The position numbers and the translations under genes are program-made. A stretch of 9,393 nt of DNA, taken from NCBI GenBank assembly GCA_020048295.1, contig JAIFMT010000032.1:1-9393 (forward strand), written 5' to 3'. Within the stretch, counting starts at the first letter, position 1. Each line of letters begins with the position of its first letter. Positions 1-7,653 of the stretch are shown piece by piece. The notes under the pieces are model-generated. The model was given only the letters and a program-made list of their open reading frames with translations. It made no database searches and was not told the DNA's origin. This DNA is from Rhodoferax sp. Its GTDB lineage: Bacteria > Pseudomonadota > Gammaproteobacteria > Burkholderiales > Burkholderiaceae.

Positions 1-447
1 CGCATCCTGAAAAATGAAGTCGTATTTCTCAGCCACGGCGATGTCCTTGATGACCTTGTTGGCGCGTGCAATGACCTGCTGCAACTCTTCATTTTTGCGG
101 GAATTCAGGTCTTCCTGAAACTCGCGGCGCTTGCGCTGAAAGTCGCGGTCCTGATCAAGCAGTTGCTTTTGCCGTGTCAGGCGTTGCGCCTCAGGCAAGG
201 TTGGCGCGTCTTTTTCGAACTTCTCGGCCATCGATTTGACACTGGCACCGAGCTCGGTCAGCTCTTTTTCGCGCTTGGAAAACTCCTGCTCCAGCTTGGT
301 CTGCGCGGCCTTGGCCGTGCTGGCTTCTTTGAGCACCCGGTCGGTGCTGACAAACCCGAGCTTGACCTCGGGCTCCTGGGCAAACGCTGACAGTACCAAA
401 CAGCTACTGGCCAGCACAACGGCCAACTTGCGAGAAATGTGGTTCAT
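1..447 (-). CDS. skp: Periplasmic chaperone Skp/OmpH, partial (3' end outside window)
   Basis: Skp is a periplasmic holdase that binds unfolded outer-membrane proteins leaving the Sec translocon and hands them to the BAM complex. My translation from the ATG at 447-445 gives 149 residues with no stop before the window edge. The family is about 160-180 residues, so only the C-terminal tip is missing. Residues 1-23 form a signal peptide: basic start (MNHISRK), hydrophobic core, and a likely cut after AFA before QEPE. Next comes the typical OmpH opening KLGFVSTDRVL (residues 29-39). A long charged helical region follows (about 45-140), rich in K, E, Q and R, matching the coiled-coil tentacles of the Skp trimer. 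The start codon overlaps the bamA stop as TAATG, with only a weak GGGA upstream, so translation is probably coupled to bamA. The identification is firm from both sequence and position. Confidence 0.93.
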   Translation of the reverse strand, partial: MNHISRKLAVVLASSCLVLSAFAQEPEVKLGFVSTDRVLKEASTAKAAQTKLEQEFSKREKELTELGASVKSMAEKFEKDAPTLPEAQRLTRQKQLLDQDRDFQRKRREFQEDLNSRKNEELQQVIARANKVIKDIAVAEKYDFIFQDA

Positions 448-2747
448 TAGAAACTGGTCCCAATTTGAAATTGCATGCTTTGAATTTTATCGCCTTCAAA
501 TTTGCGGATCGGTTTGGCAAATGCCAACCGCAGCGGACCCACCGGCGAAATCCAGCTTAAACCCACACCCACCGACGCGCGCAAATCATTGGCGTGGGCA
601 TTGATTGCCAGACCACCGTCCGGGCCACCCACCATGCCGGCATCCAGGAAGGCATACATCCGCAAGCTGCGGTCATTGCCGGCCCCCGGGAACGGGGCCA
701 GCACTTCAACATTCATGTTGACCTTGCGCGTGCCGCCAACCGCTGTGCCGCTGATGTCGAGTGGGCCGAGGCTGCCCTGCTCAAAACCTCGCACCGAGCC
801 CAAGCCGCCGCCATAAAAGTTCTTGAACACGGGGTAGGACCTGTCCCCCAGCGCTTTGCCCAGCGAGATTTCGCCATTGAAGGCAGCGGTGTACTGCTTG
901 CTCAACGGAACATATTGCTGGTACTGGTAGGTGGCACGCACATATTTGGCATCGCCGGCAAACGACCATTCGGCGCTCGCCCGCTGCAAGGTGCCTTTGG
1001 TGGGAGCCAGTGCACTGTCGCGGCTGTCCCGTGCCCAGCCCACCGTGAGCGGCACCGCAGAGCTGGTATAGCCATACTCATCGGCATAGGCCTGGTAGGA
1101 AGTCGGCAACAGGGTGCCGGGCTTGATGGTCGTCTGCTCGATGCCGACACCGAAAAACACCGTGTCGGTCTCGGTAAACGGCACCCCAAAACGAATCGAC
1201 CCGCCCGATGTCGTCAGCTTGTAATAGTCTTGGTCTTCATAGGGGCTGGAGGTTTTTTGGTACACATCCAGCGTTCTGGATACGCCGTCAGGCGTGAAAT
1301 ACGGGTCGGTGGTGTTGAAGACCAGCACCCGGTTGATCTTGCTGGTGTTCACCTGCACCCCCAGCGAGTTGCCCGAGCCAAAGGCGTTTTCCTGCTTCAG
1401 GCCAAACGACAGGCCCAGGCCGTCAGAACTGGAAAACCCGGCCCCCAGCGTCAAGCTGCCGGTGGGTTTTTCAACCACATTCAGGGTCAGGTCCACCTGA
1501 TCGGGTGCGCCAGGTACCTCCTGGGTTTCAACCGCCACCTCGGCAAAATAGCCCAGGCGGTCAACCCGGTCGCGCGAACGGCGGATTTTGTCGCCGTCGT
1601 ACCACGATGATTCGAGTTGGCGGAACTCGCGGCGCACCACCACATCGCGGGTGCGGGTGTTGCCTGCCACGTTGATCTTGCGCACATACGCGCGGCGCGA
1701 TGGATTGGCCTGTAGCGTCAGCGAGACCTGATTGGTGGCCCGGTCAATCACGGGGACGGCCTCCACCCGGGCGAAAGCATAACCAAAATTGCCAAAATAA
1801 TCTGTGAACGCCTTGGTGGTTTTGGCCACCTCATCGGCGTTGTAGGCCTGGCCGGGGCGAATTGCCACCAGCGTCTTGAATTCATCGTCCTTGCCCAGAT
1901 AGTTGCCCGCGAGCTTGATGCTGCTGACCACAAAGCGCTCGCCTTCGGTGACGTTGATGGTGATGCCGATATCAGTCTTGTTCGGTGCGATGGCAACCTG
2001 GGTGGACTCGACCTTGAACTCCAGGTAACCACGCGTCAGATAATAGGAGCGCAGGGTTTCGATGTCGGCATTGAGCTTGGCTCTGGAATACTGGTTGCTT
2101 TTGGTGTACCAGCTCATGTAGCCACCCGTATCGAGGTCAAACAGGCCCCGCAAAGTCGATTCAGAAAACACCTTGTTACCAACAATGTGAATGTCGCTGA
2201 TCTTCGCCGGCTCACCTTCGGTGACAGTAAACGTCAGGTTGACGCGGTTGCGCTCAATCGGTGTCACCGTGGTCACCACCTGCGCGGCATACAGGCTGCG
2301 GTTGATGTACTGGCGCTTGAGTTCCTGCTCGGCGCGATCAAGTTGCGCCTTGTCAAACGGCCGCCCATCGCCCAGGCCCACGTCACGCATGGACTTGATC
2401 AGCACTTCCTTGTCAAACTCTTTGGTGCCGACAAATTCGACACTGGCAACGGTCGGGCGCTCTTCGACCACGATCACCAGCACATCGCCATTGACTTCTA
2501 TGCGCACGTCCTTGAACAACCCCAGACCAAACAAAGTCCGGATGGCTGTCGAGCCCATGTCATCGGTGTAAGTGTCGCCCACCTGCACCGGCAAAGAAAT
2601 AAAGACCGTGCCCGGCTCAACACGTTGCAAACCTTCGATGCGGATATCGCGCACCTTGAACGGGTCAACTGCCCAAGCCGACTGGGACACCATGACCAGC
2701 GAGACCAGAGCAGAAAGCGTGCTCAGGCGGAAGCGTTTTAAATGCAT
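447..2747 (-). CDS. bamA: Outer membrane protein assembly factor BamA
   Basis: BamA is the essential Omp85-family core of the BAM complex, which folds and inserts beta-barrel proteins into the outer membrane. From the ATG at 2747 the protein has 766 residues, normal for the family. Residues 1-26 are a signal peptide ending in SAWA, before VDPFKVRDIRIEG. Five POTRA domains follow at about 27-95, 96-175, 178-266, 269-347 and 350-424. The 16-strand barrel then runs from about 430 to the end. The conserved VRGF motif of loop 6 starts at residue 652, inside GSVRGFEQGSLGP. The chain ends in MQFQIGTSF, a C-terminal aromatic beta-signal. An in-frame TTG at 2777 would add 10 residues ahead of the signal peptide. 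I prefer the ATG because it gives a compact signal peptide, but neither start has a clear Shine-Dalgarno. bamA follows rseP after 97 bases and overlaps skp. In enterobacteria this gene belongs to the sigma-E regulon; no clear sigma-E promoter was seen here. Confidence 0.97.
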   Translation of the reverse strand: MHLKRFRLSTLSALVSLVMVSQSAWAVDPFKVRDIRIEGLQRVEPGTVFISLPVQVGDTYTDDMGSTAIRTLFGLGLFKDVRIEVNGDVLVIVVEERPTVASVEFVGTKEFDKEVLIKSMRDVGLGDGRPFDKAQLDRAEQELKRQYINRSLYAAQVVTTVTPIERNRVNLTFTVTEGEPAKISDIHIVGNKVFSESTLRGLFDLDTGGYMSWYTKSNQYSRAKLNADIETLRSYYLTRGYLEFKVESTQVAIAPNKTDIGITINVTEGERFVVSSIKLAGNYLGKDDEFKTLVAIRPGQAYNADEVAKTTKAFTDYFGNFGYAFARVEAVPVIDRATNQVSLTLQANPSRRAYVRKINVAGNTRTRDVVVRREFRQLESSWYDGDKIRRSRDRVDRLGYFAEVAVETQEVPGAPDQVDLTLNVVEKPTGSLTLGAGFSSSDGLGLSFGLKQENAFGSGNSLGVQVNTSKINRVLVFNTTDPYFTPDGVSRTLDVYQKTSSPYEDQDYYKLTTSGGSIRFGVPFTETDTVFFGVGIEQTTIKPGTLLPTSYQAYADEYGYTSSAVPLTVGWARDSRDSALAPTKGTLQRASAEWSFAGDAKYVRATYQYQQYVPLSKQYTAAFNGEISLGKALGDRSYPVFKNFYGGGLGSVRGFEQGSLGPLDISGTAVGGTRKVNMNVEVLAPFPGAGNDRSLRMYAFLDAGMVGGPDGGLAINAHANDLRASVGVGLSWISPVGPLRLAFAKPIRKFEGDKIQSMQFQIGTSF

Positions 2748-2844
2748 ATTAAAAAATCGTGAAGAAACAGGTAACAACTTGCAAGACGACCAAAGTCAGG
2801 GAATAAATGTGAAAAATCTCAGCGGCAAATACCCATACCCGGCA
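2748..2844 (-). other. rseP-bamA spacer, AT-rich leader of bamA
   Basis: This is the longest non-coding gap in the window (97 bases). The end next to bamA is AT-rich (minus strand CGATTTTTTAAT before the ATG) and lacks a Shine-Dalgarno. A weak sigma-70-like pair, TTGCCG then TATTCC with 17-base spacing, can be drawn near the rseP end, but it is too poor to call a promoter. No GGAACTT-type sigma-E -35 box and no terminator hairpin were found. Confidence 0.4.
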
Positions 2845-4203
2845 TCAGCCAAGCAAGCGTGTGACATCGTTGAATAGGGCAATGGCCATCATGACAGCCA
2901 GCAGCGCCATGCCGCCGCGTTGCAGGATATCCATCCAGCGATCCGGGACGGGCCGGCCGGCAACCGCCTCCCAAAGATAATACATCAGGTGTCCACCGTC
3001 CAGAATCGGCAGTGGCAGCAGGTTCAAAACGCCGAGGCTGACACTGATCAGGGCCAGGAAAACCAGATATTGGGTCAGGCCCAAACCGGCTGACTTGCCG
3101 GCGTAATCGGCAATCGTGAGTGGGCCGCTGAGGTTTTTGACGGAGGCCTCACCGATCAGCATCTTGCCCATCATCCGCAGGGTCAGCGCAGACACATCCC
3201 AGGTTTGCAGCACGCCACGCCAAAGACCGTCGAGAAGCCCATAGCGCACTTCGGTCAACTCGGGCGCAGCGCCGACAAAGGCACCAATTCGGCCAATGGT
3301 GTTACCACCTTCGGCGACCACCTGCGGCGTCAGCACGAGTTCAAGCGCTTGCCCATCGCGGAGGATGTTCCAGGTCTGGGCAGCAGCACGCCCGTTGACT
3401 GCTGCGTCGCGGATAAGCTGGCGCAGTTGCTGACCATCGGTAATGGGCTGGCTGCCCACTGCCAGTACCTCATCACCTTTGCGCAAACCTGCCTGGGCTG
3501 CTGCTCCGTCGGGCATGATGTCGCCAATCACTGCCTTTGAGAAGGGTCCCATCAGGCCAATTTTGGCAAACAGGCTGGCATCGACATCGGCGGTCTGGAC
3601 AGTCGAAAGCTTCAACAACACATCGCGCCCGGCCTGCTCCTGGCGCGTCAAAGTCAGCAACACATCTTCACCCTGCAAAGCGCCCCGTGTCACCACCCAG
3701 CGCAAGTCTTCATACGACTGCACGTCCTGCGGTGCATCGCTGCCCAGCGCCACCCGCGTCACCCGGTCCCCACCGCGCAGGCCAGCCTCAGCGGCAACTG
3801 TGCCGCTGGCCGGGGGGGCCAGCACCGCCGCAGGCAGCGTGACACCCATCCAGTTGACACCGGCGTAAAGCACCACCGCCAGCAGCAGATTCGCCACCGG
3901 CCCGGCAGCGACAATCAGCGCGCGACTGCGCAGCGGCTGGGTGTTGAAGGCCAGATGCCGCAACTCAGGTGCCACCGGGCCTTCACGCTCATCAAGCATC
4001 TTGACATACCCGCCCAAGGGAAACAGCGCCAGCACAAATTCGGTGCTGGAAGACTTGGACTGCCAGCGCAGCAGTGGCTTGCCAAAACCAATTGAAAACC
4101 GCAACACCTGGACCCCACACGCCAGCGCCATGCGGTAATGCCCGTACTCGTGGATGGCAATCAGCAGAGAAATGGCCAGAATGAAGGCGGGCAGTGTCAG
4201 CAC
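2845..4203 (-). CDS. rseP: RIP metalloprotease RseP (site-2 protease family)
   Basis: RseP is a zinc intramembrane protease of the inner membrane. In the well-studied systems it cuts the anti-sigma factor RseA after DegS, releasing sigma-E, and also clears remnant signal peptides. The protein has 452 residues (E. coli about 450). The zinc site HEYGH is at residues 18-22 in the first membrane segment. It is followed by the family stretch FSIGFGKPLLRW (36-47) and FPLGGYVKM (61-69). The second metal motif, NLLPLPILDGG (394-404), supplies Asp402. Two PDZ domains lie between, at about 120-205 and 222-300; the second carries GAAAQAGLRKGDEV. Membrane segments are about 5-24, 96-117, 375-400 and 430-450. 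The start is GTG, 22 bases after the dxr stop, with GAAGG about 10 bases upstream. This start leaves little sequence before the HExxH helix, as is usual. A C7 run within a perfect hairpin lies at the start of PDZ1, but the frame is intact. Confidence 0.97.
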   Translation of the reverse strand: MLTLPAFILAISLLIAIHEYGHYRMALACGVQVLRFSIGFGKPLLRWQSKSSSTEFVLALFPLGGYVKMLDEREGPVAPELRHLAFNTQPLRSRALIVAAGPVANLLLAVVLYAGVNWMGVTLPAAVLAPPASGTVAAEAGLRGGDRVTRVALGSDAPQDVQSYEDLRWVVTRGALQGEDVLLTLTRQEQAGRDVLLKLSTVQTADVDASLFAKIGLMGPFSKAVIGDIMPDGAAAQAGLRKGDEVLAVGSQPITDGQQLRQLIRDAAVNGRAAAQTWNILRDGQALELVLTPQVVAEGGNTIGRIGAFVGAAPELTEVRYGLLDGLWRGVLQTWDVSALTLRMMGKMLIGEASVKNLSGPLTIADYAGKSAGLGLTQYLVFLALISVSLGVLNLLPLPILDGGHLMYYLWEAVAGRPVPDRWMDILQRGGMALLAVMMAIALFNDVTRLLG

Positions 4204-4225
4204 AGGGGTTCAGCCTTCAAAAAAG

Positions 4226-5437
4226 TCAACGGCGAATGCGCGCAACCACCTGCTGCGCCGCCTGCCGAGCCACCTGATCGAGCGCTAGCAAGTCTTCCAG
4301 CGATGCCGGCGCAGAAGGCAGCACCACGGACAGCGTCTCGATGTTGACCACATGAATCTGATCAAAGCGAATCTCACCTGCCAAAAATTGGGCTACTGCG
4401 ATTTCATTGGCGGCATTGAGCACGGCGGTACTGCCCGCAGGTGCCTCAAGCACCGACCAGGCCAGCTTCAACCCAGGAAAACGCTCGGCGTGACCGTGCG
4501 AATGCAAGGCCTCGAACGTCAGGCCGGCCATGGCGCTGAAATCGAGCGCGCTGGCACCCGAGGCAATCCGGTCAGGCCACGACAAGCCGTAGGCAATGGG
4601 TACTTTCATGTCGGGCGTACCCAGTTGCGCCACCACCGAATGGTCGCGGTACTGCACCATCGAATGAATCACGCTTTGCGGGTGGATCACCACCTCGATT
4701 TGCGCTGGCCGTACCCCAAACAGATAGCGCGCCTCGATCACCTCCAGCGCCTTGTTCATCATGGTGGCCGAATCAACCGAAATTTTGCGGCCCATCACCC
4801 AGTTGGGGTGCGCGCAGGCTTGTTCTGGCGTGATGGCGGCAAACGTGGTCGGGTCGCGCTGGCGAAACGGTCCGCCCGAGGCGGTCAGAATGATTTTGTC
4901 GATTTGTGATGGCCATTGGTCAGGGTGATCCGGCAACGACTGGAAAACGGCTGAATGCTCACTGTCGATGGGCAGCAACTTGGCCCCGCCCGTGGCCACC
5001 GCTTGCAGAAAGAAGTCACCGCCCACCACCAGCGCCTCTTTGTTGGCCAGCAGCAGCCGCTTGCCAGAACGCGCCGCCGCCAGGCAGGATGACAAACCCG
5101 CCGCCCCCACGATGGCCGCCATGACGATGTCAACCTGCTCGTGACTGGCTATGAAGTCTATAGCTTCTGGCGCAGACAGGACGTGCGTTTGAAGGCTATT
5201 TTGCTTACATTTATCGGCCAGCAGGCGCGCCTGCTCGGGGCTGGCCATGACGGCAAAAACCGGCTTGAACTGCACGCATTGCGCCAGCATTTTGTCCACC
5301 TGGGTGGCCGCGCTCAGTGCAAACACCTCAAAACGCTCAGGATGGCGGGCAATCACTTCAAGCGTGCTGACACCAATCGAGCCGGTTGAGCCCAAAATGG
5401 CCACACGTTGCTTGTGCACACCGTTGTTGTCAGTCAT
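4226..5437 (-). CDS. dxr: 1-deoxy-D-xylulose 5-phosphate reductoisomerase
   Basis: Dxr (IspC) converts 1-deoxy-D-xylulose 5-phosphate to 2-C-methyl-D-erythritol 4-phosphate with NADPH and a divalent metal. This is the committed step of the MEP isoprenoid pathway in the cytosol, and its products feed UppS nearby. The protein has 403 residues (E. coli 398). The NADPH-binding motif GSTGSIG is at residues 16-22. LLLANKEALVVGG spans 128-140. The metal site is DSEH at 158-161 (Asp158, Glu160) plus Glu232 in SVDSATMMNKALEVIEA. HPQSVIHSM (252-260) and NAANE (341-345) are also family signatures. The ATG at 5437 lies 8 bases after the cdsA stop and the TGA lies 22 bases before rseP, so the gene sits in a tight operon. 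Residues about 76-97 are encoded by a palindromic segment with atypical codons, including two ATA, but the alignment length there looks normal. Confidence 0.97.
   Translation of the reverse strand: MTDNNGVHKQRVAILGSTGSIGVSTLEVIARHPERFEVFALSAATQVDKMLAQCVQFKPVFAVMASPEQARLLADKCKQNSLQTHVLSAPEAIDFIASHEQVDIVMAAIVGAAGLSSCLAAARSGKRLLLANKEALVVGGDFFLQAVATGGAKLLPIDSEHSAVFQSLPDHPDQWPSQIDKIILTASGGPFRQRDPTTFAAITPEQACAHPNWVMGRKISVDSATMMNKALEVIEARYLFGVRPAQIEVVIHPQSVIHSMVQYRDHSVVAQLGTPDMKVPIAYGLSWPDRIASGASALDFSAMAGLTFEALHSHGHAERFPGLKLAWSVLEAPAGSTAVLNAANEIAVAQFLAGEIRFDQIHVVNIETLSVVLPSAPASLEDLLALDQVARQAAQQVVARIRR
5148..5213. repeat. Imperfect palindromic repeat-like segment inside dxr
   Basis: The arms at 5160-5174 and 5184-5199 pair as ATAGC/GCTAT, TTC/GAA and CGCA/TGCG. 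There are two possible G-T wobbles, one mismatch and one bulged G, around a 9-base loop. The wording (CTATAGCTTCTGGCGC, then GGCTATTTTGCTTA) resembles dispersed intergenic repeats I recall from Comamonadaceae genomes. The encoded dxr codons (about 76-97) include two ATA Ile codons as well as TGT, AAT and CTT, while the other dxr Ile codons I checked are ATC or ATT. The palindrome is directly seen; membership in a repeat family is inferred from memory, and only one copy is in this window. Confidence 0.5.
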
Positions 5438-5445
5438 GTTCAGTC

Positions 5446-6291
5446 TCAGTAGGAGTACAGCATCATTGCCAGCGGCAAGGTTGGCAACAGGGCATCAATA
5501 CGGTCGAGCACGCCGCCATGGCCTGGCAGCAAGGCACTGCTGTCCTTGACCCCGGCACTGCGCTTGACCAAGGATTCGATCAAATCACCCACCACGCTCA
5601 TGGCCGCCATAAAAACGGCCGCAATCAGCAAAAAAACCAGGCCTTTCTGACCCAGATGGGTGTAGAGGCTCGGCACCGCTGCGGCATTGGCTGCGTCCAG
5701 ATAACGCCAACCGAACGCCAACAACAGCACGCCCAACATGCCACCCCACACCCCTTCCCAGCTTTTGCCGGGGCTGATGGAGGCAGCCAGCTTGCTGCGG
5801 CTAAAGCGCCCGCCCAACGCGCGGCCCGCAAAATAGGCCCCAATGTCAGCCACCCAGACCAGCAGCAACACCGAAAACAAAAAGTTGATGCCAATTTGCC
5901 GGGCCTGCACCACTGCCAGCCAGGTCAGGCACAACGCGATCAATCCCAGCGTCATACGCAGCGACTTTGGATAGCCGGCCCAGGCCGACACACCGGAGCG
6001 CAAAATCCAGGCACTGGCCAGCACCCAGACACTGCCCGCCAGCAGCCACAGCCGTGGCAGGGGCTCGGCCACCCAGCCAGCCCACCACATCCAGGCACAG
6101 GCCAGCAAACACAAGGCGCCCGCCAACCAGGCTGGCAGACCGCTACTGCCATTCAGACGTGCCCATTCCCAGCCAGCGGCAGCTATGAAAACCAGCGCAA
6201 TCACAAAGAAAGGCACAGGGTTGGCGTAGAGCAGCGCCGGTATCAGCACCATCAGCAGCAGCAGTGCCGTGATCACACGTTGTTTGAGCAT
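5446..6291 (-). CDS. cdsA: Phosphatidate cytidylyltransferase (CDP-diglyceride synthase)
   Basis: CdsA is an inner-membrane enzyme that makes CDP-diacylglycerol from phosphatidic acid and CTP, the precursor of all phospholipids in the cell. The protein has 281 residues (E. coli 285). It is strongly hydrophobic, with about eight membrane segments starting directly after the N-terminal MLKQRV. The family signature lies at 240-264 and is complete: S240, KR at 243-244, KD at 249-250, PGHGG at 256-260 and DR at 263-264. The upstream stretch WVADIGAYFAGRALGG, followed by SPGKSWEG, is also typical. The ATG at 6291 lies 3 bases after the uppS stop and the TGA lies 8 bases before the dxr start, so translation is likely coupled across this block. 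No truncation or frameshift is seen. Confidence 0.97.
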   Translation of the reverse strand: MLKQRVITALLLLMVLIPALLYANPVPFFVIALVFIAAAGWEWARLNGSSGLPAWLAGALCLLACAWMWWAGWVAEPLPRLWLLAGSVWVLASAWILRSGVSAWAGYPKSLRMTLGLIALCLTWLAVVQARQIGINFLFSVLLLVWVADIGAYFAGRALGGRFSRSKLAASISPGKSWEGVWGGMLGVLLLAFGWRYLDAANAAAVPSLYTHLGQKGLVFLLIAAVFMAAMSVVGDLIESLVKRSAGVKDSSALLPGHGGVLDRIDALLPTLPLAMMLYSY

Positions 6292-6294
6292 CGC

Positions 6295-7029
6295 TTATTC
6301 CGTTAAGCCAGCAGGTAACTCGGCGTTGCCATCAAGCTGGTCAGAGGTTTTGCCAAAACGGCGCTCGCGCTGCGCGAAGGACGCAATCGCCAGATCAAGG
6401 GTCGCCTCATCAAAATCGGGCCACAGTACATCGGTGAAGAAAAGCTCTGAATAGGCCGATTGCCACAGCAAAAAATTGCTGATGCGCATTTCGCCACCGG
6501 TGCGAATGACCAGATCAGGGTCCGGCACATGCGCCAGTGACATCGCCTGACTCATATGGGACTCGGTCATGGCCAGACCCAACTGCGCCACGCGGGCTGC
6601 GGCCTGCACAATATCCCAACGTCCACCATAGTTGAAACAGACATTGAGCACTAGGCGGGTGTTGCCGGCAGTGGCCGCCTCCGCTTCCACAATGCCGCGC
6701 AACACACGCGCTGACAAACCCTGGCGCTCGCCAACGAAACGCAATTGAACGCCGTCATTTTTCAGCTGAGCAACCTCCCGCCCCAGGGCGAAAGCAAACA
6801 AATCCATCAGACCCGAGACCTCTTCAGCCGGGCGCTGCCAGTTTTCAGATGAAAAAGCAAACACCGTCAAGACACGCACGCCCCGGGCGTCACAGGCTTT
6901 GGCACAGCGCTTGAGCGAATCCACGCCCTGCTTATGCCCGGCAATGCGCGGCAAAAAACGCTTGTTGGCCCACCGCCCATTGCCATCCATGACGATGGCT
7001 ATGTGGTGTGGCACCGTTGGGTCTGTCAT
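6295..7029 (-). CDS. uppS: Isoprenyl transferase / undecaprenyl diphosphate synthase
   Basis: UppS is the cis-prenyltransferase that extends farnesyl diphosphate with isopentenyl diphosphate to undecaprenyl diphosphate, the carrier lipid for peptidoglycan and O-antigen building blocks. The protein has 244 residues from the ATG at 7029 (E. coli 253). The catalytic motif IVMDGNGRW holds Asp15. FAFSSENWQRP (58-67), FNYGGRWDI (132-140) and RTGGEMRISNFLLW (176-189) are the other conserved blocks. The open frame continues upstream to 7233, but that part is the frr gene read in another frame. The Met at 7029 directly precedes the conserved PHHIAIVMDG, and it sits 7 bases after the frr stop. There is no clear Shine-Dalgarno, so reinitiation after frr is likely. 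The stop TAA is 3 bases before cdsA. Confidence 0.96.
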   Translation of the reverse strand: MTDPTVPHHIAIVMDGNGRWANKRFLPRIAGHKQGVDSLKRCAKACDARGVRVLTVFAFSSENWQRPAEEVSGLMDLFAFALGREVAQLKNDGVQLRFVGERQGLSARVLRGIVEAEAATAGNTRLVLNVCFNYGGRWDIVQAAARVAQLGLAMTESHMSQAMSLAHVPDPDLVIRTGGEMRISNFLLWQSAYSELFFTDVLWPDFDEATLDLAIASFAQRERRFGKTSDQLDGNAELPAGLTE

Positions 7030-7036
7030 GCGCGGG

Positions 7037-7597
7037 CTAGACCGCCATGATGTCGTGTTCTTTGGCGGCCACCAGCTGGTCGATCGCCACGATGTGCCTG
7101 TCGGTGGTCTTCTGAATCTCGGCCTCGGCGCGCTTTTGATCGTCTTCAGAGGCCAATTTGTCTTTGACAAGCTTTTTGATGGTCTCGTTGGCATCACGGC
7201 GCAAGTTGCGGATGGCAATCTTGGCACCTTCACCCTCGCCCCGCACCACCTTGGTCAGTTCTTTGCGGCGCTCTTCGGACATGGGCGGCATCGGCACACG
7301 GATCAAGTCACCCATGGACGACGGGTTCAGACCCAGGTCGCTGTCACGAATAGCCTTTTCGATCTTGGAACCCATGCCTTTTTCCCAGGGCTGCACGCTG
7401 ACGGTGCGTGAGTCCAGCAGTGACAGGTTGGCCACCTGGCTGATCGGCACCATGGAGCCGTAGTAATCGACATGCACGGTCTCAAGAATCGCCGGGTTGG
7501 CGCGGCCGGTGCGGATTTTTGTCAGGTTGTGTTTGAAAGCTTCAATGGAATGGTCCATCTTGGCTTCGGTGTTTTTCTTGACATCAACGATTGGCAT
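7037..7597 (-). CDS. frr: Ribosome recycling factor
   Basis: RRF works with EF-G to split the post-termination ribosome so that subunits, mRNA and tRNA are released. The protein has 186 residues (E. coli 185) and aligns along its whole length. Conserved blocks are [15 protein letters not shown] (21-35), [22 protein letters not shown] (71-92), the hinge region [16 protein letters not shown] (99-114) and RNLRRDANE (130-138). Arg133 in the last block corresponds to the functionally important Arg132 of E. coli. The three-helix-bundle plus beta-sandwich layout is intact. The ATG at 7597 has a good Shine-Dalgarno, AGGAG at 7608-7604, six bases upstream. pyrH lies 56 bases upstream and uppS 7 bases downstream. 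Confidence 0.98.
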   Translation of the reverse strand: MPIVDVKKNTEAKMDHSIEAFKHNLTKIRTGRANPAILETVHVDYYGSMVPISQVANLSLLDSRTVSVQPWEKGMGSKIEKAIRDSDLGLNPSSMGDLIRVPMPPMSEERRKELTKVVRGEGEGAKIAIRNLRRDANETIKKLVKDKLASEDDQKRAEAEIQKTTDRHIVAIDQLVAAKEHDIMAV

Positions 7598-7653
7598 GTA
7601 TTTCTCCTATCTTCACACCAAAATCTCGCATAAAGAGACAAATTTTGACACGA

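Noticed and set aside
594..1610. Long open frame of 338 codons on the plus strand opposite bamA
   Set aside because: It lies wholly antisense to a clearly coding bamA barrel and POTRA region. Its product has no recognisable domain, and long antisense frames are common in GC-rich genes.
5386..6306. Plus-strand open frame of 306 codons opposite cdsA
   Set aside because: The product is rich in Q, H, R and P with no domain, as expected when a Leu- and Ala-rich membrane protein gene is read on the opposite strand. cdsA is certain from its signature.
7030..7233. N-terminal extension of the uppS frame up to 7233
   Set aside because: It overlaps frr, and the extra residues are low-complexity and unlike any UppS. 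The conserved N-terminus begins at the Met at 7029.
7598..7653. Possible hairpin in the pyrH-frr spacer
   Set aside because: Only a short TCTC/GAGA stem around seven bases can be drawn. It is AT-rich, with no GC stem or U tract, so neither a terminator nor an attenuator can be supported.
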